A DNA stretch of 64,000 bases from Burhinus oedicnemus (taxonomy: Eukaryota > Chordata > Aves > Charadriiformes > Burhinidae), in contig VFFE01007064.1 of NCBI GenBank assembly GCA_008921705.1, positions 1,040,626 to 1,104,625 of the forward strand, given 5' to 3'. Made by a program: the position numbers and the translations under genes. Shown here in pieces: positions 63,781 through 64,000 of the stretch. Every line of letters begins with the position of its first letter. Position 1 is the stretch's first letter. The notes under the pieces are model-generated. The model was not told where the DNA came from and did not search any database. It saw nothing but the letters and a program-made list of their open reading frames with translations.

Positions 63781-64000
63781 CTGCTTTCCTCCATATGCCA
63801 AGAAGGCTCTTGTCAAGTCTTGGAGGGTGGGCAACCCCATCTGTAGTTTTCTTCTATGCATGTGACCCTGCAGGCCCATTCTCCTACCTTCCTTTTTCCA
63901 CAAAGGCTCAGCTACATTCTCAGAGTACAGAACCAGTGCACCCATTCTTGTACCGTAGGTTCGTGGAAGACACAGACCCAAGTAGTCCTTTGTGATGTGC
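63781..64000 (-). CDS. KIAA2012: KIAA2012 N-terminal exon (truncated by window edge)
   Basis: It reads HITKDYLGLCLPRTYGTRMG, then ALVLYSEN, RRKLQMGLPTLQDLTRAFLA and YGGKQ before the strong donor AAGCAG|GTAAGA (phase 0). The order LPxTxxTRxGALxLYSE then RKLxxxLxTLQDLxxAxLAYG matches the N-terminus of human KIAA2012 as I remember it, across the whole exon. This is the strongest evidence for the gene's identity and direction. The exon continues beyond 64000; the start codon is not in the window. Confidence 0.92.

Overview
The window is vertebrate, almost certainly bird, nuclear DNA. It is AT-rich, gene-poor and intron-dominated, holds several 5'-truncated CR1 LINEs with typical avian tails, and carries two recognisable vertebrate genes in convergent orientation. 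There are no prokaryotic operons, CRISPR arrays or plasmid/phage genes.

Left end (1-3.7 kb, + strand): the last two coding exons and the 3'UTR of SUMO1. The reading frame joins exactly across a 968-bp intron and ends in the diGly-HSTV tail of the SUMO-1 precursor. A canonical poly(A) signal lies about 780 bp after the stop. Two diverged copies of a ~180-bp sequence lie in the introns on either side of the penultimate exon.

Rest of the window (6.9-64 kb, - strand): one long, many-exon gene that I identify as the orthologue of KIAA2012, an uncharacterised coiled-coil protein that is SUMO1's convergent neighbour in mammals. Its N-terminal exon runs off the right edge and its stop codon is at 6926-6928. 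I place twelve coding exons from splice sites, compatible phases and remembered similarity to the human protein. I add five weaker candidates, one of them an alternative first exon. Part of the N-terminal region (54-63.8 kb) and part of the middle (26-44 kb) has no exon I can name with confidence, so the model is incomplete.

The two genes need not work together. SUMO1 is a ubiquitin-like modifier. KIAA2012 has no established function; its C-terminus is a long Glu/Lys/Gln-rich coiled coil.

Most interesting points: (1) a strong CpG island at about 12.5-12.73 kb inside KIAA2012, next to a short minus-strand exon with an ATG and a good donor, suggesting an internal promoter for a short coiled-coil isoform; (2) the coiled-coil exon at 11.6-11.8 kb has two one-base expansions in A-runs that break the expected frame; (3) an exon-like block at 15.1 kb with excellent splice sites but no open frame; (4) a perfect 91-bp direct repeat, 1.43 kb apart, flanking a KIAA2012 exon. 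The rest is intron with CR1 copies, relics of ancient amniote repeats and simple repeats. I saw no convincing new enzyme or defence-like system.
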